From the NCBI GenBank assembly GCA_934464705.1, contig CAKSKB010000027.1, positions 1-22,739 on the forward strand: a stretch of DNA of 22,739 bases, written 5' to 3'. Within the stretch, counting starts at the first letter, position 1, and each line of letters opens with the position of its first letter. The notes beneath the pieces are model-generated. The model did no database searches, was not told where the DNA came from, and saw only the letters and a list, made by a program, of their open reading frames with translations. A program made the position numbers and the translations under genes. The stretch is from an uncultured Clostridia bacterium (GTDB lineage: Bacteria > Bacillota > Clostridia > HGM11514). Positions 13,565-22,267 of this stretch are shown one piece after another.

Positions 13565-14812
13565 ATGATTTTTGAAGAAAAGAGCAGCAGTACCGTAACG
13601 GAAAAGCTTCAGGCGGCAATTGACCGTGCAGCGGAGCTTTCGGAAGAACTTGTTGTAAAGCCCGGGGTTTATGTTGTAGGCACGGTTTTTCTGCGAAGCA
13701 ACCTTAAGCTTAAACTGGAGGAAGGCGCGGTTATACTCGGGAGCGAGGAGTTTTGCGATTATTCCGACGAGGTTGACCTTTTTACGGACGCAGTTGACCA
13801 CCAAAGGGGCAGAAGCCTTATATACGCCGACGGGATTTCCGATGTGGAAATAAGCGGCGGCGGAATTATCGACGGCAGGGGCGGATGTTTTTCTACGCAG
13901 CACCCGAATCATGAAGAAAGGCCGTTTTTGGTACGCATACTTAATTCAGGGAATATAAAGATAAGCGGAATTACGCTTAAAAATCCGGCTGCGTGGACGC
14001 TTCATATGCTCGGGTGTGAAAATGTTTCGGTTAAGGGGCTTTATATTCACAGCCGTGTAAATGCGAACAATGACGCAATTGATGTTGATTCCTGCAGAAA
14101 TGTCAGGATTGAAAACTGCCGTATTGACAGCGGAGATGATGCAATATGCCTTAAATCCACATACAATAAGCCGTGTTCGGATATATTTGTGGGCGGCTGC
14201 GTTATAACGACCGCATGGGCAGGATTTAAGGTCGGGACGGAGTCGGTCGGCGATTTTGAAAATATAGTTTTCCGTGACAGCTGCATTTATGACTGCGGCG
14301 GTTGTGCAATCAAGCTTTGCCCGGTTGACGGTGCAAGTCTTCGTGGGCTTGAAATCAAAAATGTGCAGCTTATAAATGTGACGGGACCGATATTCATTGC
14401 AAACGGCAGCCGCATGAGGGTTTATCACAAGGGGCATGAAAAGACGATTCCGGGGAGCATATCCGATGTTCTTATTGAAAATGTCAGCGGAACCTGCCGT
14501 GACGCTGTCGGAACGGTTTACAAAGGCGAAGCGTGGGGCAACGCAAAAACCGCAGTGTGCATTTCGGGCACTGAAGATAAATTTGCGGAAAATATCACAC
14601 TGCGCAATATTTCGCTTCGAATGGAGGGCGGTGTGGAGGAATACACAAAAAAAGAAGTCCCCGAGATGGGGGACAGGTATCCGGAATTTCATAACTTCGG
14701 AATTTTACCGGCAAGCGGTATTTATATAAGGCACGCAAAAAATGTGCGTACTGAAAATGTAAGCTTTAAATTTGCGAAAAACGATGTTCGCCCCGAAATA
14801 GTTGAGGATTAA
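13565..14812 (+). CDS. GH28-like glycoside hydrolase (polygalacturonase fold), cytoplasmic
   Basis: 415 residues forming a right-handed beta-helix with many repeated I/V-x-I rungs. GH28 acid residues are visible: NNDAIDVDS (Asp170) and SGDDAICLKS (Asp191/Asp192). The usual GHG motif is replaced by AGFKVGTES (219-227), and RIK by AIKLCP, as in divergent GH28 enzymes that act on oligosaccharides of pectin or rhamnogalacturonan. There is no signal peptide, so it probably cleaves imported oligomers. AGGAGA precedes the ATG, and it lies 12 bases after the secreted glycosidase, in the same operon. The stop codon overlaps the convergent araC stop. Confidence 0.85.
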   Translation: MIFEEKSSSTVTEKLQAAIDRAAELSEELVVKPGVYVVGTVFLRSNLKLKLEEGAVILGSEEFCDYSDEVDLFTDAVDHQRGRSLIYADGISDVEISGGGIIDGRGGCFSTQHPNHEERPFLVRILNSGNIKISGITLKNPAAWTLHMLGCENVSVKGLYIHSRVNANNDAIDVDSCRNVRIENCRIDSGDDAICLKSTYNKPCSDIFVGGCVITTAWAGFKVGTESVGDFENIVFRDSCIYDCGGCAIKLCPVDGASLRGLEIKNVQLINVTGPIFIANGSRMRVYHKGHEKTIPGSISDVLIENVSGTCRDAVGTVYKGEAWGNAKTAVCISGTEDKFAENITLRNISLRMEGGVEEYTKKEVPEMGDRYPEFHNFGILPASGIYIRHAKNVRTENVSFKFAKNDVRPEIVED

Positions 14813-15612
14813 AACATATTCTCGCGTTTACGGTAAGCGAGCGGCGGAAGTCCGTACTTTTTGGCAAAACATCTTGAAAAATAAAACTGGTCGCAGAAAC
14901 CGAGTATATCGCTTATTTCCTTGAGTGTTTTCTGACCGGAACGCACCATAAGTTCGGCGTGCGTCATTATTCTGATGTCAATGTATTTCCCGAGGGACAT
15001 ACCGGTTTCTGCCCTGAAAATTTTTCTTAGCTTTGCGGAGGAGGTGAAAAGCCCTTCCGCAATTTTTTCTGCCGTCAGATTGACATTGAGGTTTTCTTCA
15101 ACATAATCGATTACGCTTTTTGTGTAGTCTGAATACCCTCTGATTTTCCTATCGCCGAGAAGGGTGGCGCATTTGAATGCGATTTTTTGGGTAATTGCAT
15201 TTATGCCGAGAATTTTCGCTGCGGTTTCCGGCGGCATGCAGTTTTCAACGGCGGCTGTAAGCCCTTCCGTGTCGTCAAACTGAAAAACACGGCCGGCAGA
15301 ATCGAAAACATCACTCTTGTCCGGCAGCAGCGCACGGAAGTGAATATAAATCTTGTCCATATAATCATCGCATCGGTACGCGAATCTGGTGCCGTACGGA
15401 ATAACATATATTTTCCCCGGAAGAAGCTCGATTTTTTCTTTTTCCGTCCATACTATTCCGTAGCCGTCTTTTATCATGTATATTCTTGTGTAAGGCGATA
15501 AGGTCATATCGGAGTGCCAGCGGCTGTTGAGATGTGCTATTCTCAATTCTTCTATTTCAAATTTTATATTAAAAAGAGCCGTTGCAAAATTTGTGTCAAT
15601 CATGTTTTTCAT
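14809..15612 (-). CDS. AraC-family transcriptional regulator (first)
   Basis: 267 residues from the ATG at 15612, chosen because AGGTGA lies five bases upstream; a GTG at 15621 would sit inside that site. The N-terminal ~150 residues form a cupin-like sugar-sensing domain (GKIYVIPYGTRFAYRC). The C-terminal ~100 residues hold two helix-turn-helix motifs (NLTAEKIAEGLFTSSAKLRK and LKEISDILGFCDQFYFSRCF, then GLPPLAYRK). It probably controls the adjacent glycoside hydrolase or isomerase genes. Its stop overlaps the convergent GH28 stop, and no terminator separates them. Confidence 0.93.
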   Translation of the reverse strand: MKNMIDTNFATALFNIKFEIEELRIAHLNSRWHSDMTLSPYTRIYMIKDGYGIVWTEKEKIELLPGKIYVIPYGTRFAYRCDDYMDKIYIHFRALLPDKSDVFDSAGRVFQFDDTEGLTAAVENCMPPETAAKILGINAITQKIAFKCATLLGDRKIRGYSDYTKSVIDYVEENLNVNLTAEKIAEGLFTSSAKLRKIFRAETGMSLGKYIDIRIMTHAELMVRSGQKTLKEISDILGFCDQFYFSRCFAKKYGLPPLAYRKRENMF

Positions 15613-15629
15613 CACAATCACCTAACATA

Positions 15630-15658
15630 ATTATAGCCGAGAAAGAACTGTTTGTCAA
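15630..15658 (-). promoter_or_regulatory. Sigma-A promoter of the first araC gene
   Basis: On the minus strand TTGACA (15658-15653) and TATAAT (15635-15630) are 17 bases apart, starting two bases after the stop of the upstream araC gene. The predicted 5' UTR is only about ten bases, so this gene can be transcribed independently of its neighbour. Confidence 0.85.
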
Positions 15659-15659
15659 G

Positions 15660-16508
15660 TTACAGCTTGAATTTTGAGGGTGAATATCCGATTTCCTGTT
15701 TGAAATATTTTGAAAAATGCGCGTAATCCCGAAATCCGGAAAGCTCGGAAATCTCCGATACGGGCAACGTGGTTTCCTGCAGTAAATCGATAGCTTTGAG
15801 TAATCGCATATGCTGAAGATATCGGTGAAGCGACTTTCCCGTATACGAAACAAACAGAGAATTAATATAATTGGGATGATACCCGAGCGCTTTTCCTATT
15901 GAACTGTTATCTATGTCGTTTCCGAGATTTTCGTTCATAAATTCTACGGCATTTTTTATAATTTCATTTGATGTGTGCGTCTTTTTTTCGCTGTAAGCCG
16001 CCGCTTTTGCAAGAATATTTAAAAGCAGTCCCGAGCATCTATCGTTGAAAAAAGAAGTTTTCAGCGTAAATTCGGAATGTATTTCACAGAGCTTGTCATA
16101 TACAGGGTGCATATTTTCAATCACTGCCGGATTGTTCAGAAGCGGTGCGTCGGATATAAAAACATCTTCGGTTATCTTATTTTTATCAAAATTTTCTTCA
16201 CGGTCCGGTGGAATTGGCGTCTTAAAATCCGTGCAGTCTCCCGAAAAATCAAAGTTAATTGCGAGAAAACGCATTGGGTTGCTCTCATCGGGATAATAGC
16301 AGTACGAAACGCCGGGCTTCCACAAAAGCAAAAGACCGGAATGAACCTCGTAAATTTTGCCTTCGATTTTGATTTTTCCAAGCCCGTCAATGCAGTAAAA
16401 AAGCCTTGAATCATATGCACAAATCGAAAAACCGTGCTGCTCTGGAACATTCTGAAACCTCGAAAAGCGTACAAAAGGGCGACATTCGCCAAGAGTAATT
16501 GTTTTCAT
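15660..16508 (-). CDS. AraC-family transcriptional regulator (second)
   Basis: 282 residues. The N-terminal ~160 residues are a cupin-like domain (GKIKIEGKIYEVHSGLLLLW). The C-terminal DNA-binding region has two HTH units (NSSIGKALGYHPNYINSLF and VSEISELSGFRDYAHFSKYF, ending EIGYSPSKFKL). GGAGG at the proper distance supports the ATG at 16508. It diverges from the isomerase gene across a 121-base region holding a shared symmetric promoter, so it most likely regulates that operon and itself. Confidence 0.94.
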   Translation of the reverse strand: MKTITLGECRPFVRFSRFQNVPEQHGFSICAYDSRLFYCIDGLGKIKIEGKIYEVHSGLLLLWKPGVSYCYYPDESNPMRFLAINFDFSGDCTDFKTPIPPDREENFDKNKITEDVFISDAPLLNNPAVIENMHPVYDKLCEIHSEFTLKTSFFNDRCSGLLLNILAKAAAYSEKKTHTSNEIIKNAVEFMNENLGNDIDNSSIGKALGYHPNYINSLFVSYTGKSLHRYLQHMRLLKAIDLLQETTLPVSEISELSGFRDYAHFSKYFKQEIGYSPSKFKL

Positions 16509-16561
16509 GCTTATATCCTCCGCAAATATTTATTTCCGACATATTTGTATTTATAATCATA

Positions 16562-16595
16562 CTTGATTTTAACATAAATACGTTGTAAAATCAAG
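16562..16595. promoter_or_regulatory. Symmetric divergent promoter/operator (34-bp inverted repeat)
   Basis: CTTGATTTTA (16562-16571) and TAAAATCAAG (16586-16595) are exact inverted copies. On the plus strand this gives -35 TTGATT (16563-16568), 17 bases, -10 TAAAAT (16586-16591) for the isomerase operon. On the minus strand it gives the identical -35 TTGATT (16594-16589), 17 bases, -10 TAAAAT (16571-16566) for the araC gene. Each -10 overlaps the opposite -35, so polymerase can use only one direction at a time. Confidence 0.7.
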
Positions 16596-16629
16596 ATATA
16601 TTATTTGCAACATAGGAGGAGATTAAAAA

Positions 16630-18075
16630 ATGATTGAAAGGAAAAACAAACGAACCGCAAAAGTCGGTGTGTTCGCCGTTGCCCATGCGGTTTATTGGGA
16701 ACAGTTCCCGGGGCTTTTTGAAAGAATAGCCGGATATCACGCTGATTTTGTCAAAACAGTTGAAGCAAACGATGTTGAAGTGATTGATTTCGGTATGGTT
16801 GACAGTTCTCAAAAATCATTCGATACGGCTAAAAAAATAACCTGTGAAGATGTTGACCTTCTGATCTGCAATATGGTTACATATGCCACATCATCGGTTT
16901 TTGCACCTGTTATACGGAATGTTAATGTGCCTGTTGTTCTTGCTGCACTTCAGCCGCTGCAGCATTTGGATTACACAAAAGCATCGACCTTTATGCAGCT
17001 TGAAAACGATAACATTTGCTCTGTTCCGGAGTTCACGGGAGTTGCTGTACGTATGGGCAAAAAAGTGCAGGATGTAATATTGGGGACGCTTTATAATGAT
17101 GCGGAAGCCGAAGCCGCTGTTTCTGAATGGTGCGAAATTGCAAAAGTTCTGCATGACCTTAAGGGTGCGAGAATAGGTCTTATGGGGCATGCGCTGGAAG
17201 CTATGTACGATATGCACGCAGACCCAACGGCGATTTCGGAAGCCTTCGGACTACACGTGCCGCTGCTTGAAATTGACGATGTGGCAGAGGTTTACAACAC
17301 AGTAACCGAGGAAGAAATTGAGGCAAAAATTAAAGTTATTGACGAAGAATTTGATATGCCGGAGCCGAAGTCCGACCCGGTAACGACCAAGCTTACCGCT
17401 GAGGATAAATACAATGCGGCAAAAACAGCCGCCGCGCTCGATAAATTCATCGAAAAACACAGCCTCACGGGGCTTGCATATTATTATGAAGGACTTGAGG
17501 GGAGCATACAGCGCAAGATTGCGTCATCGTTTATTGTCGGAAATTCTATTCTTAATGCGCAGGGTTTCCCGATGTGCGGCGAGTTTGACATAAAAACCTG
17601 TATTGCGATGCTAATAATGGACAGGCTTAATATCGGCGGCAGTTTTGCGGAATTTCATCCGTTCGATTTTGCCGAGGATTTCATTCTTGTCGGGCATGAC
17701 GGTCCTCATCATCTGTCGGTCGCTGAAGGAAAGCCCGTGCTGCGGAGTCTCAAAAAGTACCACGGAAAGCCGGGAAGCGGTGCATCGGTGGAATTTAAGA
17801 TTAAGGAAGGCCCGATAACCATGCTCGGCATTACCCAAGGTTTCGGCGGAAAATTCAAGTTTGTGATAGGTGAGGGCATATCAAAAAAAGGGCCTATTCC
17901 ACCAACGGGCAACACCAATACACGCGGATTCTTTGAGCCGACTACCAAGGAGTTTGTGAAAAAATGGGTTATGGAAGGTCCGACTCATCACTACGCCCTC
18001 GGGGTCGGTCATCATGCGGACACGATTAAAAAAATTGCGGATGTCCTCGGCATCGAAAGTGCAATTATAAGATAG
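16630..18075 (+). CDS. L-fucose/L-arabinose isomerase-family protein
   Basis: 481 residues. Fold and motifs match the L-fucose/L-arabinose isomerase superfamily, Mn-dependent aldose-ketose isomerases. Putative metal ligands are Glu287 or Glu290 (YYYEGLEG), Glu318 (CGEFDIKTC), His356 or His360/361 (GHDGPHH) and His453/454 (PTHHYALGVGHHA). The protein does not look like canonical AraA or FucI closely enough to name the sugar. AGGAGGAG precedes the start. It is followed after 12 bases by the WbsX/GH99-like gene, and it is driven by the divergent promoter shared with an AraC regulator, the usual design for inducible sugar use. Confidence 0.82.
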   Translation: MIERKNKRTAKVGVFAVAHAVYWEQFPGLFERIAGYHADFVKTVEANDVEVIDFGMVDSSQKSFDTAKKITCEDVDLLICNMVTYATSSVFAPVIRNVNVPVVLAALQPLQHLDYTKASTFMQLENDNICSVPEFTGVAVRMGKKVQDVILGTLYNDAEAEAAVSEWCEIAKVLHDLKGARIGLMGHALEAMYDMHADPTAISEAFGLHVPLLEIDDVAEVYNTVTEEEIEAKIKVIDEEFDMPEPKSDPVTTKLTAEDKYNAAKTAAALDKFIEKHSLTGLAYYYEGLEGSIQRKIASSFIVGNSILNAQGFPMCGEFDIKTCIAMLIMDRLNIGGSFAEFHPFDFAEDFILVGHDGPHHLSVAEGKPVLRSLKKYHGKPGSGASVEFKIKEGPITMLGITQGFGGKFKFVIGEGISKKGPIPPTGNTNTRGFFEPTTKEFVKKWVMEGPTHHYALGVGHHADTIKKIADVLGIESAIIR

Positions 18076-18087
18076 GAGATGTATAAT

Positions 18088-19218
18088 ATGAAAGAAATCA
18101 AAAAATTTGCATGGTATTTTCCGAACTGGCACCCCACGCCGCTTAACGATATGTGGCACGGAAAAGGCTGGACGGAATGGGAATGTGTAAAAGCGGCAAG
18201 GCCGAGATTTGAAGGACACATATGTCCGAGAACGCCTCTTTGGGGGTATGAGGATGAATCAGACCCGAATGTGTTTTCAAAGAAAATCAAAGCGGCACAT
18301 GAGTGCGGTCTGGACGGATTTATATTTGATTTTTATTGGTTTAAGGAATTCGGCGCCTATAGAATTGAAGCATTAAATGACGGCTTTTTAAAGGCTGAAA
18401 ACAATGAATCGGTTGAATTTTCGGTTATGTGGTGCAATCACGACCCTATTTATGTTCATCCGACAAATTTCCGAAACACAAATACCGAGCTTGCATCAGG
18501 CAATATTGACCCGCAGCTTATGTACGAGGTAACGGAATACTGTATTAAAAATTATTTTCCGAAGCCCAATTATCAGAGGGTTGACGGCAAGGTTTATTTC
18601 GGGCTGTGGAATATTCAAAAATTTATTGACAATATGGGCGGAACAGACGGTGCGGCAATTGTGTTGAATGATTTTCGCAGGAGAGCGGGTGAAGCCGGCT
18701 TTGATATTCATTTTGCTGTTGATGACCGTATGATTCCGGGATTTTCGGACGGCGATTTCGATTTGTGCAACAGAGTTATTGAAAAACTCGGGATTGACAG
18801 CGTGTTTCAGTATTCATGGCATTGGGATTTGGCTGGTGGGAATTCCGACGATCTGACGATTGATTACGGAAAGGCGGCAGTACCTAATATAAACAGGAAT
18901 AAAGAAATTTCGAAAAAGTTTTCCGTGCCTTATGATTTTACCGTTTCCCTCGGTTGGGATGCAAGTCCGAGAACCGTGCAGTCCGATATGTACGATATGA
19001 GTCGGGGATATCCTTACGGGCCGATTGTTGTAAACAACTCTCCCGATGAAATTGAAAAAGCTTTCGCTGAGGCGAAAAAATTCATCGGCAGCGGAAAATC
19101 AACCGCAAATATGCTGACGGTTGCAACCTGGAACGAATGGACTGAAGGAAACTTTATGGAACCTGACAACCTTTACGGATACGGGTATCTTGAAGCATTC
19201 AAAAAAGTATTTAAATAG
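18088..19218 (+). CDS. WbsX-family / GH99-like protein
   Basis: 376 residues from the ATG at 18088, nine bases after GGAG; the ATG at 18079 abuts that site directly and is less likely. It starts FAWYFPNWHP and has the family elements GLDGFIFDFYW and WNEWTEGNFMEPD followed by GYGYLEAFKK, the pattern of PF14307, historically named glycosyltransferase WbsX but related to GH99. The spaced pair Glu350/Glu353 in NEWTEG matches the ExxE spacing of GH99 catalytic residues. There is no signal peptide. Placement next to a sugar isomerase favours a breakdown role over polysaccharide synthesis; both remain possible. Confidence 0.8.
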   Translation: MKEIKKFAWYFPNWHPTPLNDMWHGKGWTEWECVKAARPRFEGHICPRTPLWGYEDESDPNVFSKKIKAAHECGLDGFIFDFYWFKEFGAYRIEALNDGFLKAENNESVEFSVMWCNHDPIYVHPTNFRNTNTELASGNIDPQLMYEVTEYCIKNYFPKPNYQRVDGKVYFGLWNIQKFIDNMGGTDGAAIVLNDFRRRAGEAGFDIHFAVDDRMIPGFSDGDFDLCNRVIEKLGIDSVFQYSWHWDLAGGNSDDLTIDYGKAAVPNINRNKEISKKFSVPYDFTVSLGWDASPRTVQSDMYDMSRGYPYGPIVVNNSPDEIEKAFAEAKKFIGSGKSTANMLTVATWNEWTEGNFMEPDNLYGYGYLEAFKKVFK

Positions 19219-19220
19219 AG

Positions 19221-19262
19221 TTATGCCGAAGGCGGTTGCATTTGCCTTCGGCATAATTATTT
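19221..19262. terminator. Bidirectional terminator after the isomerase operon
   Basis: TTATGCCGAAGGC (19221-19233) and GCCTTCGGCATAA (19244-19256) are exact complements around a ten-base loop. The plus side ends TTATTTATT; the minus-strand LTA-synthase-like gene stops at 19261, so the hairpin serves both transcripts. Confidence 0.9.
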
Positions 19263-21324
19263 ATTCGGTTTGCTGCTGTGTTTCGTGATAGATAAACGGT
19301 TTTGTTGAGCCGAGAACGGTTCCCTTTTTCTGAACAACCGTGATTTCCGAGCCGTCATGAATCGTAACATCCACCGCAGAAAGCTCATCGCCGTTCTGTC
19401 TGGTATAATATTCGTCGCCGTCTATCACTATTTTGCTGAACGAATTGAAGTTTTTGCCGTAAACATAAATCTGCTCATCTCCGACATAAACACTGTCAAT
19501 CGTGATTTCGTCAATACCCATTTTCATATCGGTCGGCTGCAGTCGGTTCTCGCCCCAGAGGAATCTGCCGCCGTAGAGCATATCGTATTCTATGCATCTG
19601 TATTTTGTGTCAAATTCCGGGTCGTCCGCATCGGCGTTATGAAGCTTGTTGACCCAACCGTCATGAATTCCGAGTGCGTTCAGGATACGGGGCGTAATTT
19701 GATAAGAGTAAATATCCTTGTTTTCAAGTTCCAGCCCGAAATTCGACCATACTACATACTCTGTCTGCATAACATCGCCGTTTTCAAGCTGGGAGTTGTT
19801 GATTGTAAAGGTCGGCAGATGGTCGCCCCACATAACAAGGACAACATCTTCGTCAAAACCTTTCAGCGTATCTGTCAGGTCTTTAAGGAATATATCCATG
19901 TCGTGTATTTCGTTGACATAATACTCAAATCCTGCCTTGACGGAAGGGTCTGATATGCCTTCGACCGTTATGGTGTGGGTGGGGTCGATTTTTTCGTTCG
20001 GATATCTTCCGTGACCCTGAACCGACACCGCATGAATAAAGTCCTGTCCGTCGGTCGATTTAAGCGTTTTCATGATTTCGCCTATAAGAACCTTGTCCTT
20101 TGCCCAGCCGTTGGCGGTGTATTCGAGATTGTACATATATTCAATCGGGGTAAAAGAGTCAAATCCAAGATTCTTATATACTTCATTTCTCGAATAAAAT
20201 GTTCCGGTATAATCGTGAATTGCGTGGGTTGCGTAGCCGTGATTTTTGAGGTCATAGCAAATCGACTCTGCCGTAGTTTTTTTCATAATGGTTTTGTACG
20301 GATATTCACCGACACCGAAATAATCCATGTTAAGCCCCGTTAAGGCCTCAAACTCGGTGTTTGATGTGCCGCCGCCTATGCTCGGGACGGTAAAATACCC
20401 GGATGGATATTCCTCTTTAAGCTTTTCAAAATTCGGCAGAGGATTTTCGCTGTAAGAGTAGTCCGTAACATGGTTAACATCGAAAAATGATTCAAGCTGC
20501 AGATAAATAATATTCGGTTTCTTTTCGACTGCGGTATCCGGATATTTTTCTTCAAGCTCGGCTTTAAGAGTTTCCATGTAGCTTTCGCTGTAGTTCTTCG
20601 GCTTGTCAACGCCGCCGTCAAAGGTGGTAATCGAAAAGCTGTAGGCAAAGCCGTAATCGTCAAACGCACGGATAAGTGACGCAAAACTGTCACTGTCGGA
20701 ATAAACATAGTTGTTTGCAAAGTATGTTGTCGAAGCCATTGCCGCTATAATCACAAAAATTGCCGCAAGGCTTTTTTTGCGTTTTATTCCGGACGGTGCA
20801 GGCGCTTTAACCAAAATTACAATCAGCAAAGCGATTATTGCCGCAGCGGTGATTCCGACGAGAACCATCTGGAACCCCGAAAGATACTTGTCAAACATGC
20901 CCACAACCGACCTCGTTATAAGAAAGTCGTTTGCGGTAAGCGGCGTTTGCCTGAATACAAGAATTATTGCGCTCGAAACCCCAAGCCCGAGCCAGAATGT
21001 GCAGGCGATTGCGTACCAGAAATATCTTTTCCGAAGTGCAAGCCCCGGAGAAAGCGTAAACAGCACGATGAGCGTATTATACAGGAAAGACCACGGGTGG
21101 TTGTGTATATAAATCAGACATTCGTAGATTGACTGCCTGCAAAACATTTCGACAGCAAAGTTTACAACAAAAGCCAGAAGAATGCAGTTGATTATGTCAC
21201 GCCATTTGGCAAAAAGCTCCGAAAACAGCCTTCCGCAGGGCTTGAGCTGTGCGGATAAATCTTTGAAAATCTCGGTCGAAGTTCTTTCATTTGTCTGATT
21301 TTCAATAATTTTTGCATTTTTCAT
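19261..21324 (-). CDS. LTA-synthase-family membrane sulfatase-fold enzyme
   Basis: 687 residues from the ATG at 21324, which has GGAGGTGA six bases upstream. About five membrane helices occupy the first ~205 residues. An extracellular alkaline-phosphatase/sulfatase-fold domain follows, with metal and catalytic residues of LtaS type: Glu278 (LQLESF), Thr320 (GGGTSNTEF), His438 region (QGHGRYP) and Asp501-His502 (WGDH). Family members transfer glycerol phosphate or similar groups to lipids or cell-surface polymers. After the catalytic domain a ~75-residue beta-rich C-terminal piece (VYVGDEQIYVYGKNF onward) resembles an IPT/TIG-like domain and is not part of classical LtaS. The exact polymer made is unknown. 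Confidence 0.88.
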   Translation of the reverse strand: MKNAKIIENQTNERTSTEIFKDLSAQLKPCGRLFSELFAKWRDIINCILLAFVVNFAVEMFCRQSIYECLIYIHNHPWSFLYNTLIVLFTLSPGLALRKRYFWYAIACTFWLGLGVSSAIILVFRQTPLTANDFLITRSVVGMFDKYLSGFQMVLVGITAAAIIALLIVILVKAPAPSGIKRKKSLAAIFVIIAAMASTTYFANNYVYSDSDSFASLIRAFDDYGFAYSFSITTFDGGVDKPKNYSESYMETLKAELEEKYPDTAVEKKPNIIYLQLESFFDVNHVTDYSYSENPLPNFEKLKEEYPSGYFTVPSIGGGTSNTEFEALTGLNMDYFGVGEYPYKTIMKKTTAESICYDLKNHGYATHAIHDYTGTFYSRNEVYKNLGFDSFTPIEYMYNLEYTANGWAKDKVLIGEIMKTLKSTDGQDFIHAVSVQGHGRYPNEKIDPTHTITVEGISDPSVKAGFEYYVNEIHDMDIFLKDLTDTLKGFDEDVVLVMWGDHLPTFTINNSQLENGDVMQTEYVVWSNFGLELENKDIYSYQITPRILNALGIHDGWVNKLHNADADDPEFDTKYRCIEYDMLYGGRFLWGENRLQPTDMKMGIDEITIDSVYVGDEQIYVYGKNFNSFSKIVIDGDEYYTRQNGDELSAVDVTIHDGSEITVVQKKGTVLGSTKPFIYHETQQQTE

Positions 21325-21349
21325 AAGGCTCACCTCCATACAAAAATAT

Positions 21350-21378
21350 ATTATACAACAAATTCCGACGGATTTCAA
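21350..21378 (-). promoter_or_regulatory. Sigma-A promoter of the LTA-synthase-like gene
   Basis: On the minus strand TTGAAA (21378-21373) and TATAAT (21355-21350) are 17 bases apart. The -35 overlaps the rsmA stop codon, so this gene can be expressed separately from rsmA. Confidence 0.8.
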
Positions 21379-22235
21379 CCCCTAAATTTATCCGAAAGTT
21401 TTGCAAAGTCATCAATTGAAAGAGTTTCGCCGCGAACAGTCGGCGAAAGTCCGCTTTCTATAATCGCGTTTTCGATTTTTTCCTTCGGAAGATTGATATA
21501 TCCCGATTTGCTTATCGAATTAAGCAAAGTTTTCCGCCTTTGCGCAAACGAAGCCTTTATTGTCCTGAAAAATAAATCTTCTGACTGCGGTCTGCATGTC
21601 GGATGAACCCTCGGAATAAGCTCTATTACCGCGGAATCAACATTCGGCGAGGGTATAAAGCAGTCCCTCGGAACGCCAAACAGCGTCCTTACATCGGCGT
21701 AATAGTTCACCGCCGCCGTGATAACCCCATAGTCTTTTGTTCCGGGGGGCGACGAAAGCCTGTCGGCGACCTCCTTCTGAACCATTACCACAATCTTTTT
21801 GAAGTCAATTTTCGATTCGAGAAGATACATAATAATCGGCGATGTTATATAATAAGGTAGATTTGCAATTACAAACGGAGCGTCGCCGCCGAATTTCTCA
21901 GCGATTAGGGATTTAATGTCAAGCTTCAGAACATCGCTGTTTATAACCTCAAAATTGTCAAATTCGGAAAGCGTGTCGGAAAGAACCGGAATAAGCCCGC
22001 TGTCGATTTCGACGGATACAACCTTTTCAGCCGTCTGTAAAAGACGGTAGGTGAGCGTGCCGATTCCGGGGCCGATTTCAAGAACACAGTCATTTTCGGT
22101 AAGACCCGAAAGTTCCGCAATACTGTCCACAACCGAACTGTCGGTAAGAAAATTCTGCCCGAACTTTTTGTTGAAAGCAATTCCGTGGCGTTTCATAATA
22201 TGTTTAATAATTTCTATGTTTGTTAAAGGATTCAT
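21375..22235 (-). CDS. rsmA: 16S rRNA (adenine(1518)-N(6)/adenine(1519)-N(6))-dimethyltransferase
   Basis: 286 residues. It dimethylates two adjacent adenines in the 3' terminal hairpin of 16S rRNA, a late ribosome assembly step. It shows KKFGQNFLTD at the start, the SAM-binding EIGPGIGTLT (53-62), the catalytic NLPYYIT (125-131), and SFAQRRKTLLNS in the C-terminal domain. The start at 22235 is supported by GGAGG six bases upstream; the frame extends seven codons further but without a site. Length is normal and the gene is intact. It has its own promoter and faces a probable rRNA operon. Confidence 0.97.
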   Translation of the reverse strand: MNPLTNIEIIKHIMKRHGIAFNKKFGQNFLTDSSVVDSIAELSGLTENDCVLEIGPGIGTLTYRLLQTAEKVVSVEIDSGLIPVLSDTLSEFDNFEVINSDVLKLDIKSLIAEKFGGDAPFVIANLPYYITSPIIMYLLESKIDFKKIVVMVQKEVADRLSSPPGTKDYGVITAAVNYYADVRTLFGVPRDCFIPSPNVDSAVIELIPRVHPTCRPQSEDLFFRTIKASFAQRRKTLLNSISKSGYINLPKEKIENAIIESGLSPTVRGETLSIDDFAKLSDKFRG

Positions 22236-22267
22236 ATTGGCCTCCCGAATGTTCAATTTGCTCTATA

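Noticed and set aside
13946..14692. Minus-strand open frame (248 codons) inside the GH28-like gene
   Set aside because: The sense frame has clear GH28 motifs and a ribosome-binding site; the antisense frame has neither.
16562..16595. Inverted repeat as a terminator
   Set aside because: It lies between divergent genes, so no transcript needs to end there, the stem is AT-rich with a 14-base loop, and both strands read as promoters.
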